Assembly: GCA_022264855.1 (NCBI GenBank)
Contig: JABYQU010000071.1
Location: forward strand, 62,001 to 126,000
Length of the DNA stretch: 64,000 nt
From: Lenzites betulinus
Taxonomy: Eukaryota > Basidiomycota > Agaricomycetes > Polyporales > Polyporaceae
Reading direction: 5' to 3'
Made by a program: the position numbers and the translations under genes. This document shows, piece by piece, positions 10,670 through 22,673 of the stretch. Each line of letters starts with the position of its first letter. Position 1 is the stretch's first letter. The notes under the pieces are model-generated. The model did not search any database and had not been told where the DNA came from. It worked only from the letters and a program-made list of their open reading frames with translations.

Positions 10670-12262
10670 TTAGACAAGGCTCGCGATCTCCGTGTCGACG
10701 AATTGCGCAACGTCGAACCCGCCCTCGGGGCTCTGCACAAATCCAGCTTTCTGCAGCACACTGTCGCCCATGGATCCGATGTTCGGACAGAGGGGAAAAG
10801 GGTCCTGTCAGCACAGACCGCGCGCGTACCGCACCAGACATCGGGCGTAGTAACCCCGTACAACAGGCGCGGCGAGAAGCAAAGAACGCACTCTAGTGTG
10901 TCCAGGATGACCTGCCGCGGGATCTCGGCGCAGCTGCCCGGGTAGCCGACCGTCTTGAGCCATGCCTGTCCGTGGGGGAGCGCAGTTCGTCCCAGCGTCA
11001 GCATCGAGTCGCCGGCGAATGTAGAGTTGCTGCATGAGCGCGAGAGGGGGGCGTACCTGGATGTCGCCCTCGGGATATCCGAACTTCTCCTTGATGAACT
11101 CGACGTCGGCGGAGGCGCGCTGCTCGGGCGCGTTGAAGGCGCGGACGTGCTCTGAGAGCGTCTCGAGGAAGGGACGGAGGGCGGCAGCTGGCGCGCGCGT
11201 TGGGTGCGCGGCGATGAGCCACGATGGCCAGGGCGTGGGCACCGAGCCGATCTATGAGCCGGTCCAGCAGAGCAGACGGACAAAAGACCGGTATCCACGC
11301 AGGATCGCAAGGGGGTTGGGGCGTCAGGGAAAGCATCGGAGCGAAGAGGCAGAGACGCACGAAACGACACTCGCCGGCGTCCGCGAAGGGCTTCGTCGTG
11401 AACCACTCCCACATGAACGCGCTCGTGGACCCATCGTTGACAGAGTCTATCAGGCCGCGGATGTCGTTGTTCACTGCCATAGGACGAATTCTGGTCGGCT
11501 GTCCGAAATGCGGTGCGCAGGAAACAAGCACAGAGGTGCGCGTACCTTGGAAAGCCAATTCGTTCGTGGGCCAGCCTTGTTGAAGGGCCATGACGTACGC
11601 CATGGTCTGGCTTCCACTGGATACACTAATCAGTACTTGTTTTGCCCCCGCTGTGGAAAACAGCACACCTTCCGTATCGCGAGATACCAATGGTCGTGCC
11701 CTTGAGGTCTGAGATACTGTTGTACTGAGAGTCCTTTCCCGTGATAACCGCCCTGGAGGTTCAACAAAATTTCGGGTCAGCGACACGACTGAGTATGATA
11801 GAGATACGGTACTTGCCAGTTCAATGGCGTTGTGACATAGCTTCCGACAAGCTTGTATGCCTTTGATCCCTTCGCAATTCCAGAGATCAGTGGGTCGGTC
11901 AGTGCGCTACCTCCAGGATATCAGATATCCCAACGGGCAGCTGGAAATGGCTTGTGGAAGCGTACATGGCGACGTCAATCTCATCCTTCTCGAGACGGCC
12001 GATGAGTTGCCCAGTGCCGCCTGCGAATCAGAAATTCATTCAATACGGTCTCCTAAAATTTGGACGATCCATTGCATACTGGGGCATTCCACCAATGTGA
12101 ACGTCTTTCCGCCATCGGCTTCTGCGAATTGGAGGAGGGGCGATGAGAAGTGTTCTCGCACTATGTGACAATTAGAACATCGGATGAATATTAGCAACGT
12201 GAATCTTTCGTGTCTAAGTCGATACATGTGCATGGCTCACCGTAGCCAATTCTTAGCGGCAT
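10670..12262 (-). CDS. Ca3427-like PBP2-domain protein (periplasmic-binding-protein fold, cytosolic in fungi)
   Basis: Ten exons (12262-12241, 12160-12047, 12020-11966, 11906-11817, 11752-11669, 11616-11546, 11473-11361, 11251-11057, 10965-10892, 10760-10670) join to 302 residues. The product resembles the type-2 periplasmic-binding-protein fold of Candida Ca3427 and ThiY/SsuA-like proteins. Visible family features are MPLRIGYVREHFSSP at the start, RGTGQLIGRL, KLVGSYV, SDLKGTTIGISR, SVNDGSTSAFMWE and TPWPSWLIAA. No signal peptide is present, so it is probably an intracellular small-molecule binder; the ligand is unknown. The fourth intron uses a GC donor (GCAAGT at 11816-11811). The nearest GT donor would put the conserved sequence out of frame. 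It is divergent from the SDR gene across 520 bp. Confidence 0.88.
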
Positions 12263-12782
12263 CGTAAACCACTCTACCCTCTTGGTGTGTTCAGAATCAC
12301 AAGGAACAAGTACAAGTACAGCTGGTAACGATCTTAGTCAAGCCTCAAGTAACTTGGTCTTCCAAATCCCAGAAGGAATGACGAAAGATCTAATCTTATC
12401 TTCCCACTTATGGACCGGAATGAAGCGCTCAATTATCCCGACGCCTCTTTCCTCTCTCCGTAATGCCAACGATGTGATGAGTGTTGTACTAAGCATCAAA
12501 GCAACCTCTCTCTCAGCCGCTGAGAATGATTAATACGACCGATTACAATGCCATTATCGCAAAAGTTCGTCATGCGCCCACTCATGAAGTCGATCGGTAA
12601 GTGAACAGCTTGCTCACCTCCTGACCCCAGACACGGTCCGGGGCTCCGTGGACCACGGTATAGCATGGCTACATGCTTTAAGAACCCCAGGATAAAGCCA
12701 TAAGCAATTATCAACGTCGCCAAGCTTGGTTGTTCTCAGAAAACACCGCCTGTTCGCTGCAACAAAATCCTAGGCCTCAATC
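12263..12782. promoter_or_regulatory. Divergent promoter region (PBP2-domain gene / SDR gene)
   Basis: 520 bp separate two start codons that point away from each other. The region must contain both promoters and may be shared. No convincing TATA box, operator or RNA gene was recognised, and the short ORFs in it look random. Confidence 0.5.
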
Positions 12783-13913
12783 ATGACAGAAACTATGCGC
12801 CTCAACACGATATTCGACCTGCAAGGTCGCATCGCCCTGGTCACTGGTGGAGGGACTGGAATTGGCTGGCAGATAGCGCTCGGACTGGCGGAGAACGGTG
12901 CGAAAGTGTACATCACTGGCCGCCGCCAGGATGTGCTCGAAAAGGTGGCGAACGGGTTCGCAGAGCAGCACAAGGGCAACGGATCTATCGTACCGTCAGT
13001 GCACCCTCACATGTAGCAGTTCGTGATACTGATAATTTGCTTCCTCCAGGCTCGTCATGGACGTCACGGATCGCGCAAGCATCGCAGCCGCTCGTGATAC
13101 TTTCGCATCCAAGGAAAGCAAGCTCCACGTACTGGTCAATAAGTAGGCTGCGCATCTTACCATCGGCTCGCCGTTTGCTAAGATGTCACACATAGTGCGG
13201 GACAAGTTGGACCTATCTCAAAGTGGTTTGAGAACCCTGATGCACCTGAGCGCAAGGACGCAGAGTCGATTGGCCAGGCGTTCTTCGAGGGCGAGTCGTT
13301 CGAGAGCTGGGCGGACCTCTACACGGTCAACACCTTTTCCATCTTCTTTGTCACCAACGCCTTCCTCGGCCTGCTCGCGAAGGGCTCCGAGGAGAACCCG
13401 GCGTACACGTCCTGCGTTGTCAACATCACCAGCGTGAGCGGTCTGATGAAGCTGTCACAGAACCACGTACGTCGCACAGTGCACACAAATTCTTCTCACA
13501 TCAAATTGTAACGACATTCCGATGCTTGTAGTTCGCATACAACAGCTCCAAGGCTGCTGCATCGCACCTCACGAAGATGATGGCCACCGAGTTCGCGCTG
13601 AAGAAGGTGCCCGTGCGCGTCTCCGCCATCGCGCCGGGCGTGTGGGAGTCGGAGATGACTGTCGACAATATCACGGACGACCTGGTAGACAAGGTCAGCA
13701 AGGCCATCATACCAGTCCCGACGAGGAGGTCTGGAAAGTAAGCACCGTATGTTGTCTCACAACAAATCAAAAGCTGACCACATATTTGCGTGTAGGGCCG
13801 AGGAGATCGCAGGGACGGTTATCTACTTGGCTTCTCCCGCCGGTTGCTTCACCAATGGTCAAGAGATCGTGGTTGATGGTGGGTTTCTGGCTGTCAATCC
13901 TTCTAAAGTGTAG
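12783..13913 (+). CDS. Short-chain dehydrogenase/reductase (SDR), NAD(P)-dependent
   Basis: Five exons (12783-12994, 13050-13142, 13196-13466, 13532-13737, 13796-13913) give 299 residues, the usual classical-SDR length. The Rossmann cofactor motif TGGGTGIG lies near residue 20, VNNAG near 100, the catalytic Ser in NITSVSG, and YNSSK provides the Tyr and Lys. PGVWESEM follows, then the C-terminal FTNGQEIVVDGGF common to this family. It should oxidise or reduce a small alcohol or ketone in the cytosol; the substrate cannot be read from sequence. An insertion between VNNAG and the active-site Ser (FENPDAPERKDAESIGQAFF) is longer than in typical bacterial SDRs but is seen in fungal members. Confidence 0.92.
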
Positions 13914-14601
13914 ATAGACCATGTGAGTATTGGACTGTGTGCGTATCCGTGAAGTCGCTAACCTTTCTCAGGCAAGGTATGGCAACGATGAAATAAATTG
14001 TACAGTACGCCAAAAATTGTGTGCGGCCACCGCGGCGGATAACATGAGTAGAGGGGGTGCGCACGTAGGATGTCCCGCACCTGCCACTTCCAAGACATCG
14101 GCTAATATGTGTGAGTGCCAACCTCTGCCTTGAGGTCACACAGTACAGGCTGATTGACAAACCTTAGCCATATTCATGCCCTGTCACTCAGCCGTGCACT
14201 CGAAAATCCCATGTCAATCACTGACGTAGTGCACCCAGCGGTGGCAGGTGCTAACTCAGTCTGAACAGTCATTGGCAAGGGTGGCTCACCCTGTAGCAAC
14301 ACCCTTCTGCGCTCGCCGTCAGTGTTGACTCTGGTCCCTGCCAATGGCACGGTCTGCGAAGTTATGTCCCATCAGGTCGATGTAGTGAACATACATTTGA
14401 CTGCGGGCGCGCAGGATGCACCAGAGTATTTCTACGCTTGTTCATATTTCCCTCGTCATCACCCTTCTTGAGTCGCACTGGAAGGAGGTTTCGAGGGCAA
14501 TCTCCTCAACACACTCCTCATCACAGTGAGTCCCCCCCACTGGTGCACGTCCAGTATTTCTTACAATTGACTTTATCACAGCTCTTTTAGACTAGACGAT
14601 T
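13914..14601. other. Intergenic region downstream of the SDR gene
   Basis: About 690 bp without a convincing gene. A possible intron-like segment (gtgagtattg ... tttctcag) just after the SDR stop may belong to its 3' UTR. An imperfect inverted pair around cattggcaaggg (14271-14282) and ccctgccaatgg (14336-14347) could form a hairpin. Nothing else was recognised. Confidence 0.45.
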
Positions 14602-14832
14602 ATGCGCTTCCCTACCCTCCTTGCCCTCTTCCTGCTCCCATCTCTTGCGGTGGGACAGGGGCCGCAATCTAGTAACCGTGGATCGGTGCGCGATATCCCA
14701 AACCCTGAGGCCGCCCAGCATCATCATGCCGTCCCAACCCGTAGACTACACAAGAGTCATCGCCGTCTGACGGAAGAAGACCTCCGCATCCGTCCTTGGG
14801 CGATCTACCGCGGGAGAGCTATACATTCCTGA
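14602..14832 (+). CDS. Possible small secreted protein
   Basis: A 76-residue ORF starts with a textbook signal peptide: Met-Arg, then the hydrophobic core FPTLLALFLLPSLAV ending at GQG. The mature part is short, polar and His/Arg-rich, with no cysteines. The frame may be incomplete. A neighbouring frame just before the stop reads YIPDVSPLKGSR up to a good donor (gtaagc at about 14860) and an acceptor at about 14922, so a missed intron could extend the protein. I recognise no family. It could be a small effector-like peptide or a chance ORF. Confidence 0.4.
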   Translation: MRFPTLLALFLLPSLAVGQGPQSSNRGSVRDIPNPEAAQHHHAVPTRRLHKSHRRLTEEDLRIRPWAIYRGRAIHS

Positions 14833-15334
14833 TGTGTCGCCGCTGAAAGGCTCGCGAAGTAAGCAAGAACAGCGCATTCACCATTGACATGCATATTGAC
14901 TAACCTCGCCGCTTGTTTACAGCGGTCAGCCTGCCAACCACCCTCACTTGCCACTGAGGGGATAATCTCGACATGCACCCCAATGCACAAACTATACTAC
15001 TATCACGTCTATGCGTTTGTAGATTCATATGTGGGACATCCACGAGAAGATGCATCCATATAATTGCTCGGTATTCCATTCGTGCTGTTCAGAGTCCATT
15101 ATGGGGTCACAAAAACAAGATTCCCTGCTAAGAGATGGGCGTGCGATATCGAGTGCGAGGGAGCGGGGCAGCGGGACTTACAAGGGTGTGTAATTAGCAG
15201 TCCGAAATAGTGGGAACGAGCGGGGTGCAAGATCGGTCACGAACAGGGAGTGTACGAGATAGTAGGGGTGAAGATACGGACGAAGCAGATCGTGAAAACA
15301 CCGGACGGGGGCGCGTTCGGGATCTAGAGCACGT
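14833..15334. other. Region between the small secreted ORF and the CAF120-like gene 3' end
   Basis: 500 bp. It contains a probable intron/exon pair continuing the secreted ORF (see that entry) and the 3' UTR of the minus-strand PH-domain gene. No RNA gene or other coding region was seen. Confidence 0.4.
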
Positions 15335-18300
15335 TCACTGCGCGTTGGAGGGAGGGCCGGACGGGTTCGACAGGCCCTCGGAGGAGTCGTTCGGGCGGGA
15401 TCCGGCGGGGGACGCCTGCGGGCCGGGGGAGCTGGGGTGCGAGGAGAAGGGGCGCGAGCCGGAGGGGGACGGGTCGGCCTGTTGGCGGTTTGGGCCCTCG
15501 ACGCCGGGGGAGAAGCGGGGGTCGAAGCCGGAGCCGCCAGTCATCTGCATGCCCATCCCGCCGCCCATCATCGGGTTCATGCCCATGCTCATGCTCGGGT
15601 TCATGCCAGCCATGCCAGGGTTCATCCCCGGGCTCATGGCACCCATGCCGGGGGTCATACCGCCGCCCATACCCATACCCATCCCGCTCATCCCGGTGTT
15701 CATCATGGGCATGCCCATCATCGACATGCGCGGGTCGTAACCCATGCCACCCATGCCCATCGAGCCACCGGTCATCATAGGGTTGAGGGGGCCTGGAGAC
15801 TGGCCGTCTCCGCCGATCTGCGAGCCGGCGGTAGAGAACGCGACCATCGCCTGCTGGTATGCCTGCGCGGCCGCCTGCTGGGCGGCGAAGAGCTGCTGAG
15901 GGTTTGCGAAGCCAGGCATCATGCCGGGGTAGCCCCAGCCCCCGGTCATCATGGGGTTCATGCCCATCATCATCGGGTTGCCCCCCATCATCGGGTTGAA
16001 GCCCATCGGGTTCATGCCCATCCCGCCGTACATCGACCCGCCCTGCTGCATCTGGTCGAGCTGCTGGCGCTGGAGATCGTCGATCTTGCGCTGTCGCTCC
16101 TCGACCATGCGCTTTTCGCGTTCGCGCTCGGTCAGAGCGGCGCCAAGCCCGCCTTCGCGTTTCCGTTCTCGCTCGTGGGCGGTCACGGCACCGAGCAGGC
16201 CTGTTTGGGGCGGGGGTGGCTTGTTCGGGACGTTGATGAGAGAGGCACCCGTCTCGCGCGCGAGCTCCTCTTGCCTTTTTGCGGACCGATCGTGCTTGTC
16301 CTGGAGCCCGGCGGAGAGGAGGCCGTGGGGGGTGAACGCCTTGGTCATCGCGGCGGCGGGAGCCTCCACCTGGACGAAAGTATCCCGACCGTTGTTGAGT
16401 TGAGGGTGATCGGGATCCAGGACTTGACTCCAGATCGGGCGTGACCCTGCCTGTTGCATCATAGGACCTTGAGGGCCCTGTGGCGGGTACTGGGAGGGTG
16501 GCCGCATCGAGGGCGCAGCCTGAGAGGGGGATGCCTGTCTGCTCATGCCGTCCGGGTACATGCTGCGACGACCGCCATCCGTGAAACTATCAGACACGAA
16601 GCGGCGGGGCTGGGGCTGGGCTCCGAGGTATTCGTCTTGATCTGCGAAAAAAATACCAAGTTAGTCATTCAAACGTCATCTGAATCGGGAGAAGGCTCGG
16701 ACGCACTTGGGTACTGCTGGCCAGGCAGCTGAGGCAGATTGCGGGCCTGGCGCGAGGGCGGGTGCGCGCCGGTGTTGACATCGGTTTGCGAGCGGGCGGG
16801 GGATCCTGCGCCCATCTGAGCGTAGGGCGACCGTGCGCCAGCACTTGGGGGTCCGCCGTGTCCAAGAGCAGAGGCTTGGTCACTCACGCTGGTCCTGCGC
16901 GGGGCGGGCTCTTCGTCGGAGTCCACGTCGTCATCGTCCTCCTCTTCCTCCTCTTCCTCTTCCTCCTCACTGCTCTCTCCCCACGCGCCGCGGTCCTGCG
17001 GCCTGCCCTTCCGTCCGTTGCCCTTCCCGGGCCTGCTGGCGGCAGCCTGCTGAGCGGCCTGCTGGGCCTGCGACTTGGCTTTACGTTGGGCGGCGAGCTT
17101 CGTGGGAGCGAACGAGGACCTAGGTTCTGCCGGGTTGGCACGCGTCTGCGAAGGGCTTGCTGGCGTTGTGGTGAATTCTGGGAGAGGGGGCGATGTGAGC
17201 GGGGAGAAGTTCTGTGCCTGCGATGGAGACTGTGGTGCAGCCGGGGGCGCAGGGCGGTCTTCACGCTCGAGGAACGACAGCGCCGCGAGGGCGTCGGCGG
17301 CCTGGTCGTCGAAGCCGTGGTCATGGGACGAGGCGGGCGCGGTGTTTTGCGCGACAGCAGCCATTGTGTTGTTGTCTTCCTCCCTGTCTGTCGTGGTCGC
17401 GGTGGTGTCTGTCGCTGTCGAGGTCGCGGTGTGGTCGAGGGGAGGAGAGTTTTGGATATAGGCTGACATCCGTGTCGACGACGGCGCTGCACGTGCGCCG
17501 TAAGGGCGGTTACGTAAGGTGCTTTCCGGTCTGGACGCCACCGGCGCTTCGTACACAGGCGAGGGGACACGCTGATCGGACGCGGCTTGCCCCGGTCGTG
17601 GCGACTTGGCGGGCAACGCAGGCGGCTCTTGACTTTCGCGCGCAGGACTGGTATGTCGTACGTGCAAGGGTGACACTGATACCGCAGCGCGGGGAGGAGG
17701 CGTGTACGGCTCAGAGTCAGACTCTGACGGCGTATCTTCCTCCTCGTCTTCCGAGGGCAGAACCTGAGGCGGAGGACCACGCCTCCGGATGGGCGCGGAC
17801 GCCGCACCATCTTGTTGCTGCTGCATGTGCTGCATGTAGAACAGCGCCTCGCCGGCATCGCCGAGAATATCGTCTGCCTCGCTCTTCTTTTTCAAAGGCA
17901 CTGCGCCAGATGAGCGCGGGGCCGAGACAGGAAGAGGGGGCGCGGGCTTGTCCCTGTCAAGCATGCCATGGCCTAGCCGGGAAGTGGGCGGTGAGATGGG
18001 CGTCGCGATGGTGTATAAAGAGGTGGGTATCGAGGCCTGGGACATCGACCTGTTTGGAACGATGCGAACGGAGCCTGGGGTATCTGGCAGTGGTTGCTCC
18101 GGATCGGGCTGCTTAGACACCGGTTGTGGGGGCGTCGCAGTGCGTAGGGGTGATGCAGTGCGGGGAGGTGAGAGTGCACGAGGAGATTGGAACCGCGGAG
18201 GAGTGTTGTGGCGAGGTACAGGAGATGTCGGCTTCGCAGGCGGGGGAGGAGAGGAAGGTTGTTCACTTGAAGAACGGGACGGCACATTCGCTATCGGGAT

Positions 18301-20813
18301 GATTCGCTGGCTAAGTTTCGAGTCGGGGCGCGAAACAGGGACGTGCGCGTGTGATTCGACGCTGCGCCTGCCGTACTCAGGTGGAGGGCTAGTAGCGGTA
18401 GGGCTGGTCACGAAAGGTTCGTGGAGGATGGAGGTCGACTCCTCAGGAATCGTGGCTTGAGGAGGGGAAGTGCTTGTCTGGATTTTAGTGCTCTCCTGGG
18501 ACCTTCCTCCAGACAACGACCGGCTCATAGACTCAATCGGGATGCTCCTCTCCGTGATCGGGGTAAGAGGTCGTCTGTCATGCTCGGCCGGGGCTTTGGG
18601 GGGTTCCTCATGCATTGGTGTAGAATCAAAGCTAAACGGCGGCAGCTGCATGGTAATTCCGTTAGTTGAAGGTCCCCCAGCAGTCGAAGATCCAGGCCCG
18701 AATACAGATTCTGGTTCCGGGTTGGCTTCAGGTTCACGCGGCTCGTCCGCAGCGACATGGGGAACAGGGGGCAGAATGGGTGGGGTAGCACCGGATGGAC
18801 TACTACTACCTTCGGGACCGGCAGGTCCTACACCATTCATGCGGTCCACCAATATACGTTGCATTTGAGTGCGAATGGCTGAGGTGCGGTCGTCACGGGG
18901 ATCCAACGTCTCCGCAAATTCACGATCCAAGAAGAGTAACTGTGATTCGCAACAAATCAGTAAATGTATGCTCGCCAGCACAGTGCAGCACCTACGTCTC
19001 TATTGGGGCCAATTGGATACGCAAACATCATCGAGGTTGGGTCGCGGGGATCCCAGCTGTACATCCGAGGGCGACCGTACAACTCAAATGCGTCATGAAT
19101 ACCTGGTCGCGTGCACGAATCAGCGCAATGCGATCCAGACCTTTGGCGGGGAACACTCACCGATGATCCATTTGAGCATCTCCGCAGCGCGCTGGTTCTG
19201 GCCCTCGAGCTCGGGCATGACTAGCAACCATCCCTCGCGCATCTTGAGTACGCCAGCCATCTCCTCGTCCCCCAGCTGGCCCTCGAGCTTCATGAGAGTG
19301 CTCCTGCTGATCAGCTCGGGCCGTTCCGGGTATACCGCAAACGCCTGGGATACCGAGCGCATCGTGAGCAGTGACTTGCGCTTGTCCTTCGGCTTTCCAG
19401 ACGGGTAGAGCTGGATCATGGGCCGCGCGGGCAGATGTGACCTCGTAGGACTCTTCTCACGCGCGAACAGGTGGGACATCCGTCTCTTCCGCGGCGCCGT
19501 GGGAGACTCTGAGCGGTCGTGTCCGACGGAGGAGATGGAGCCGTGGTCGGGGTGTCCAAGGTGGTTGCCTGCCGACACGACCATCCACAGCCGCTTCCAG
19601 TCCGTCTGGCCGGCGATGCGAATGCGTACCCAGCCCTCCAGACGTCCCGCGAGAAGGCTTGAGGGAACACTCCTGCCTGTAAATGCACGGTCCCTGATCA
19701 ATTACGCATGAGTTAGACAGAGCAGAGTGGACGCACCTTCGTCCATGCTGATGCGAATCAGATGAGCAGTGTAGATCTCCTCCAGCCGTGACTTCTCCCA
19801 TGCAGACAGTCGTAGAGCGGCGGTCCACTGCATTAACGCTTCCGCAGACGGACACGAGAACAGGTACAGGTTCGAGCCCGCAGTGTTGAGCGAGAGCACA
19901 TTGGTATACCGTCTCTGCGGCGTCCCGGCGGACGGCGGCAGCGTGATAGTCCCTACGACGTGCACGAACTAAGCAACGAATGCCGCAGCACATCAGGACG
20001 TCGTATACGGAGAGCCATTACAACAGTACTTACAGCATCCGTCACGTTGATATACGCCGGAGGCACCTGCTTACCCTGCTTGCTCGCCTCCCTGATTTCT
20101 TCCATGTCCCACACGCTCAGCGTCGTGCCCCCCAGCTGCCCCCAGACCTCCCGCCAGCCGTCGTCCTTGGACTTCTGGCCGTCGGGCTGTCGCTCGATAC
20201 GCCGCACGAGCGGGCCCGAGAAGTACACCTTGTGCGCGTGGGCGAGCGTCAGCTGCACTACGGACCGGATTTCTGGGTGCATGGTCGGTATCGATCCCGG
20301 CGGGGCTGCGGCAGTGGTCTGTGCGCGTGCGAGCGGGGGTTCCTTCTGGAGCACGCGAGGCGAGGTCGCGATAGTTGAGTCGTCGGTGGAGGGGGCGCGT
20401 TTGGGAGGCAACGTGGACGGCGGACCCTGCACCGCGCCCATCTGAGACTCCGAGGTTTGTGGGGGTGATCGCGCGGGTGGAGATGCGAGCGGAGGTGTAT
20501 CTTCTTGTTGCGAGGATTTGCGGGAAAAGAATGCGGAGAAAGAGGGCTTAGAACGGTGCTGGGGCTTGCCGGGCGAGCTCCCGTTAGACTTGGTGGATAC
20601 ATCTGTCATCCGTCGCTCTTGTGGTGGCCGCAATGGTGGGCGCGCTGACGGCTCAGGCAAGGGATCCTGCAGAGACGGTACGGGCGGAGGACATGAGAAG
20701 GAATGTGTCCGCTCGTTCTCCTCCTTCCACTGCTGGAGGCGGGCGGGCGAGACAAAGCCCTCGTTCCGGCTGTCCCAGCGCGGGCTTGCAGTCTGTCGCG
20801 GGACGGCGGTCAT
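15335..20813 (-). CDS. CAF120/Skg3-like PH-domain protein with prion-like C-terminal tail
   Basis: Six exons (20813-20034, 19968-19737, 19676-19161, 19102-18996, 18939-16707, 16641-15335) join to 1,724 residues. After a Pro/Ser-rich N-terminus there is a PH domain (WREVWGQLGGTTLSVWD ... ALMQWTAALRLSAWEKSRLEEIY), then a second PH-like region (LEGWVRIRI..WKRLWMVV). Conserved blocks follow (ELISRSTLMKLEGQLGDEE; GRPRMYSWDPRDPTSMMFAYP). This is the arrangement of fungal CAF120/Skg3 proteins, linked in yeast to the CCR4-NOT complex and the bud site. The long middle is Ser/Pro-rich with an acidic Glu/Asp run. The last exon has a coiled-coil-like RERE/KRMVEERQRKIDDLQRQQ segment and then Met/Asn/Gly repeats (MGMNPMM type). 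The start ATG at 20813 is the first in frame. Confidence 0.85.
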
Positions 20814-21288
20814 AGTGGGTGAGGACAACGAGGATGACGACGGCGAGACATGCGCCGATGACGGCGAAAGGACAAGTTAATATTAATCCCCGTTCGCCGT
20901 TCTAGTCTGATCTCCTCCTCTCCCTCCGTTTCCCACGCACATGTACTATACCTATTCCACGTGATTGCGCTCTACGCTGAGCTCCACCTCCGCGTGCCAC
21001 TCACCCGTTGCCACAACCGTTGTGTGCATGGTATGTATTCGTAGTACGAATCGTTACATCGTAGTGCCATTTGAACAGGTCGCGAGGCGGTGAAGAGATA
21101 GCCAACGTTAGCAATCTGGACGAAAACACAATGCATAACAATAACCCCTCGTACATCCCATTTTGCGACGGATATCAATCATACATAGGTAAACTATAGG
21201 TGCGCCTTCGTGGCCGCTATTTGCAGCACCCTAAAATCGCGCCACGTTCAGCCTGAGTCCAGCACACTAAACAGCCCATAAAAGCAAC
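20814..21288. other. Upstream region of the CAF120-like gene
   Basis: 475 bp between two minus-strand genes. It should hold the promoter of the CAF120-like gene and the 3' UTR of the reductase. No gene, RNA or clear motif was seen. Confidence 0.5.
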
Positions 21289-22673
21289 TCACAGCTTTCC
21301 GGTGTTCCCGCCCGAAAACAGCAGGTTCAACGCGTCGGGCGCGTTCTCCAAACCCTTTACAACGTGGAAGCGCCGCTTCAGGCTGCCCTCCTCCAACCAC
21401 GCGGCGAGTTCCTTGATTGCATCGCCCCAACGTGAGCGGTAGTCCAGACTGCAGCATAGTAAGTACACCGGAAACGAGAAGGGTGGAGAGTGGACACTAA
21501 CACAATGAAGCCCTCCATTCTTGCGCGTTGCGAGATCAGGTTGGCATATCTCGTGAGACCCTTGGGCTTGCCGACGTCTATGAAGAGACATTAGAGTCGT
21601 CAGGAGTGACGTTCAAGATTAATCCTTACTATAATCAGAGATGGCACCTGTTGCAAAACAGTAAGCATTCCCACCTCACGCTATACATATAAACAAACTG
21701 ACCGCAGAGCACGATTCTCGCATTCTGCTTCAGCCGCGAGAGCATGAAGTCGAGCATGTCGCCACCGACATTGTCGAAGTAAACGTCGAAATATCCGACG
21801 GCCTTGCGGAAGTCGTTGTGGAACGTCGGGCTCTTGTAGTTGAACGCCTTGTCGACACCGATATCCTTCTCGAGCCAGTCGATCTTGTCCTGCGAGCCCG
21901 CGATCGCGTACACCTTCGCGCCCTTCTTCTTGCCGATCTGGCATACGATGGAGCCTGTTGCGCCTGCCGCGCCGGAGACAACGAGGGTCTCGCCCGCCTT
22001 GATCTTGCCGACGTCGAGGAGACCCTATTGATCAAATGGAGTTAAACCCTAGCACTAAACGCGTGATGTTCAGAAGCAAACTGACGAAGTACGCAGTCAG
22101 CCCTAGAGAGGGTTATTATTAGTATATGGTACATAGTATGCCCTACAAACTCGGACACGTACCCGTCCCGCCGAGTGGTCCCAGGTAGTCGAGCACATCC
22201 AGACCAGGGTGCGTTCTATCATCCGAGGTCAGCGAGTCTCCTAACAAGCCGCACATACGCCACACTCACTGGACCTTCTCCGCGACCCTGTCATCAAACA
22301 CGCCGTACTCCGTCCAGCCTGCCGTACACCTTCACGTCAGCTTAGATCCATATAGAAATGCCTCAAACGTACCGAATGTCCCGGTAACAATGTCGCCCGC
22401 AGCGAACGCGCTGCCCGGGCCAGTCTCCACGACCTCCCCGAGGACAAGCGCGCGCATGACCTCCCCGATCTGCACCGGGGGGAGGTAGTTGCGCTTGTCG
22501 TTGAGCCAGCCGCGCATGGCGGGGTCGATGGATGCGTAGAGCGACTTGACGAGGATCTGGCCCTTGCCGGGCTTGAGGTCGAAGGGCACGACCTCGCGCT
22601 TGAACGTGTTCGCGTTCACCGCGCCCGTCGGACGCTCTGCGAGCGTGATATTCACGTAGGTTGACGGGGGCAT
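21289..22673 (-). CDS. Medium-chain NADP-dependent oxidoreductase (PTGR/leukotriene B4 dehydrogenase type)
   Basis: About seven exons with short introns. The N-terminal exon begins at the ATG at 22673 (MPPSTYVNITLAERPTG) and contains the GroES-like DPAMRGWLND block. The next exons give WTEYGVFDDRVAEKVQTHPG and GPLGGT. The nucleotide-binding part reads LVVSGAAGATGSIVCQIGKKKG, KAFNYKSPTFHNDFRK and YFDVYFDNVGGDMLDFML. The 3' exons give RYANLISQRARMEGFIVLDY and end DALNLLFSGGNTGKL. These match zinc-independent MDR enzymes that reduce the double bond of alkenals, alkenones or related lipids with NADPH in the cytosol. No zinc ligands of classical alcohol dehydrogenase are present. It is divergent from the citrate synthase gene. 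Confidence 0.9.

Noticed and set aside
11881..11966. Frameshift in the Ca3427-like gene between IDVAM and ALTDPL
   Set aside because: A short intron (gtacgc ... ggtag, 11965-11907) removes the apparent shift and restores the conserved IDVAIALTDP.
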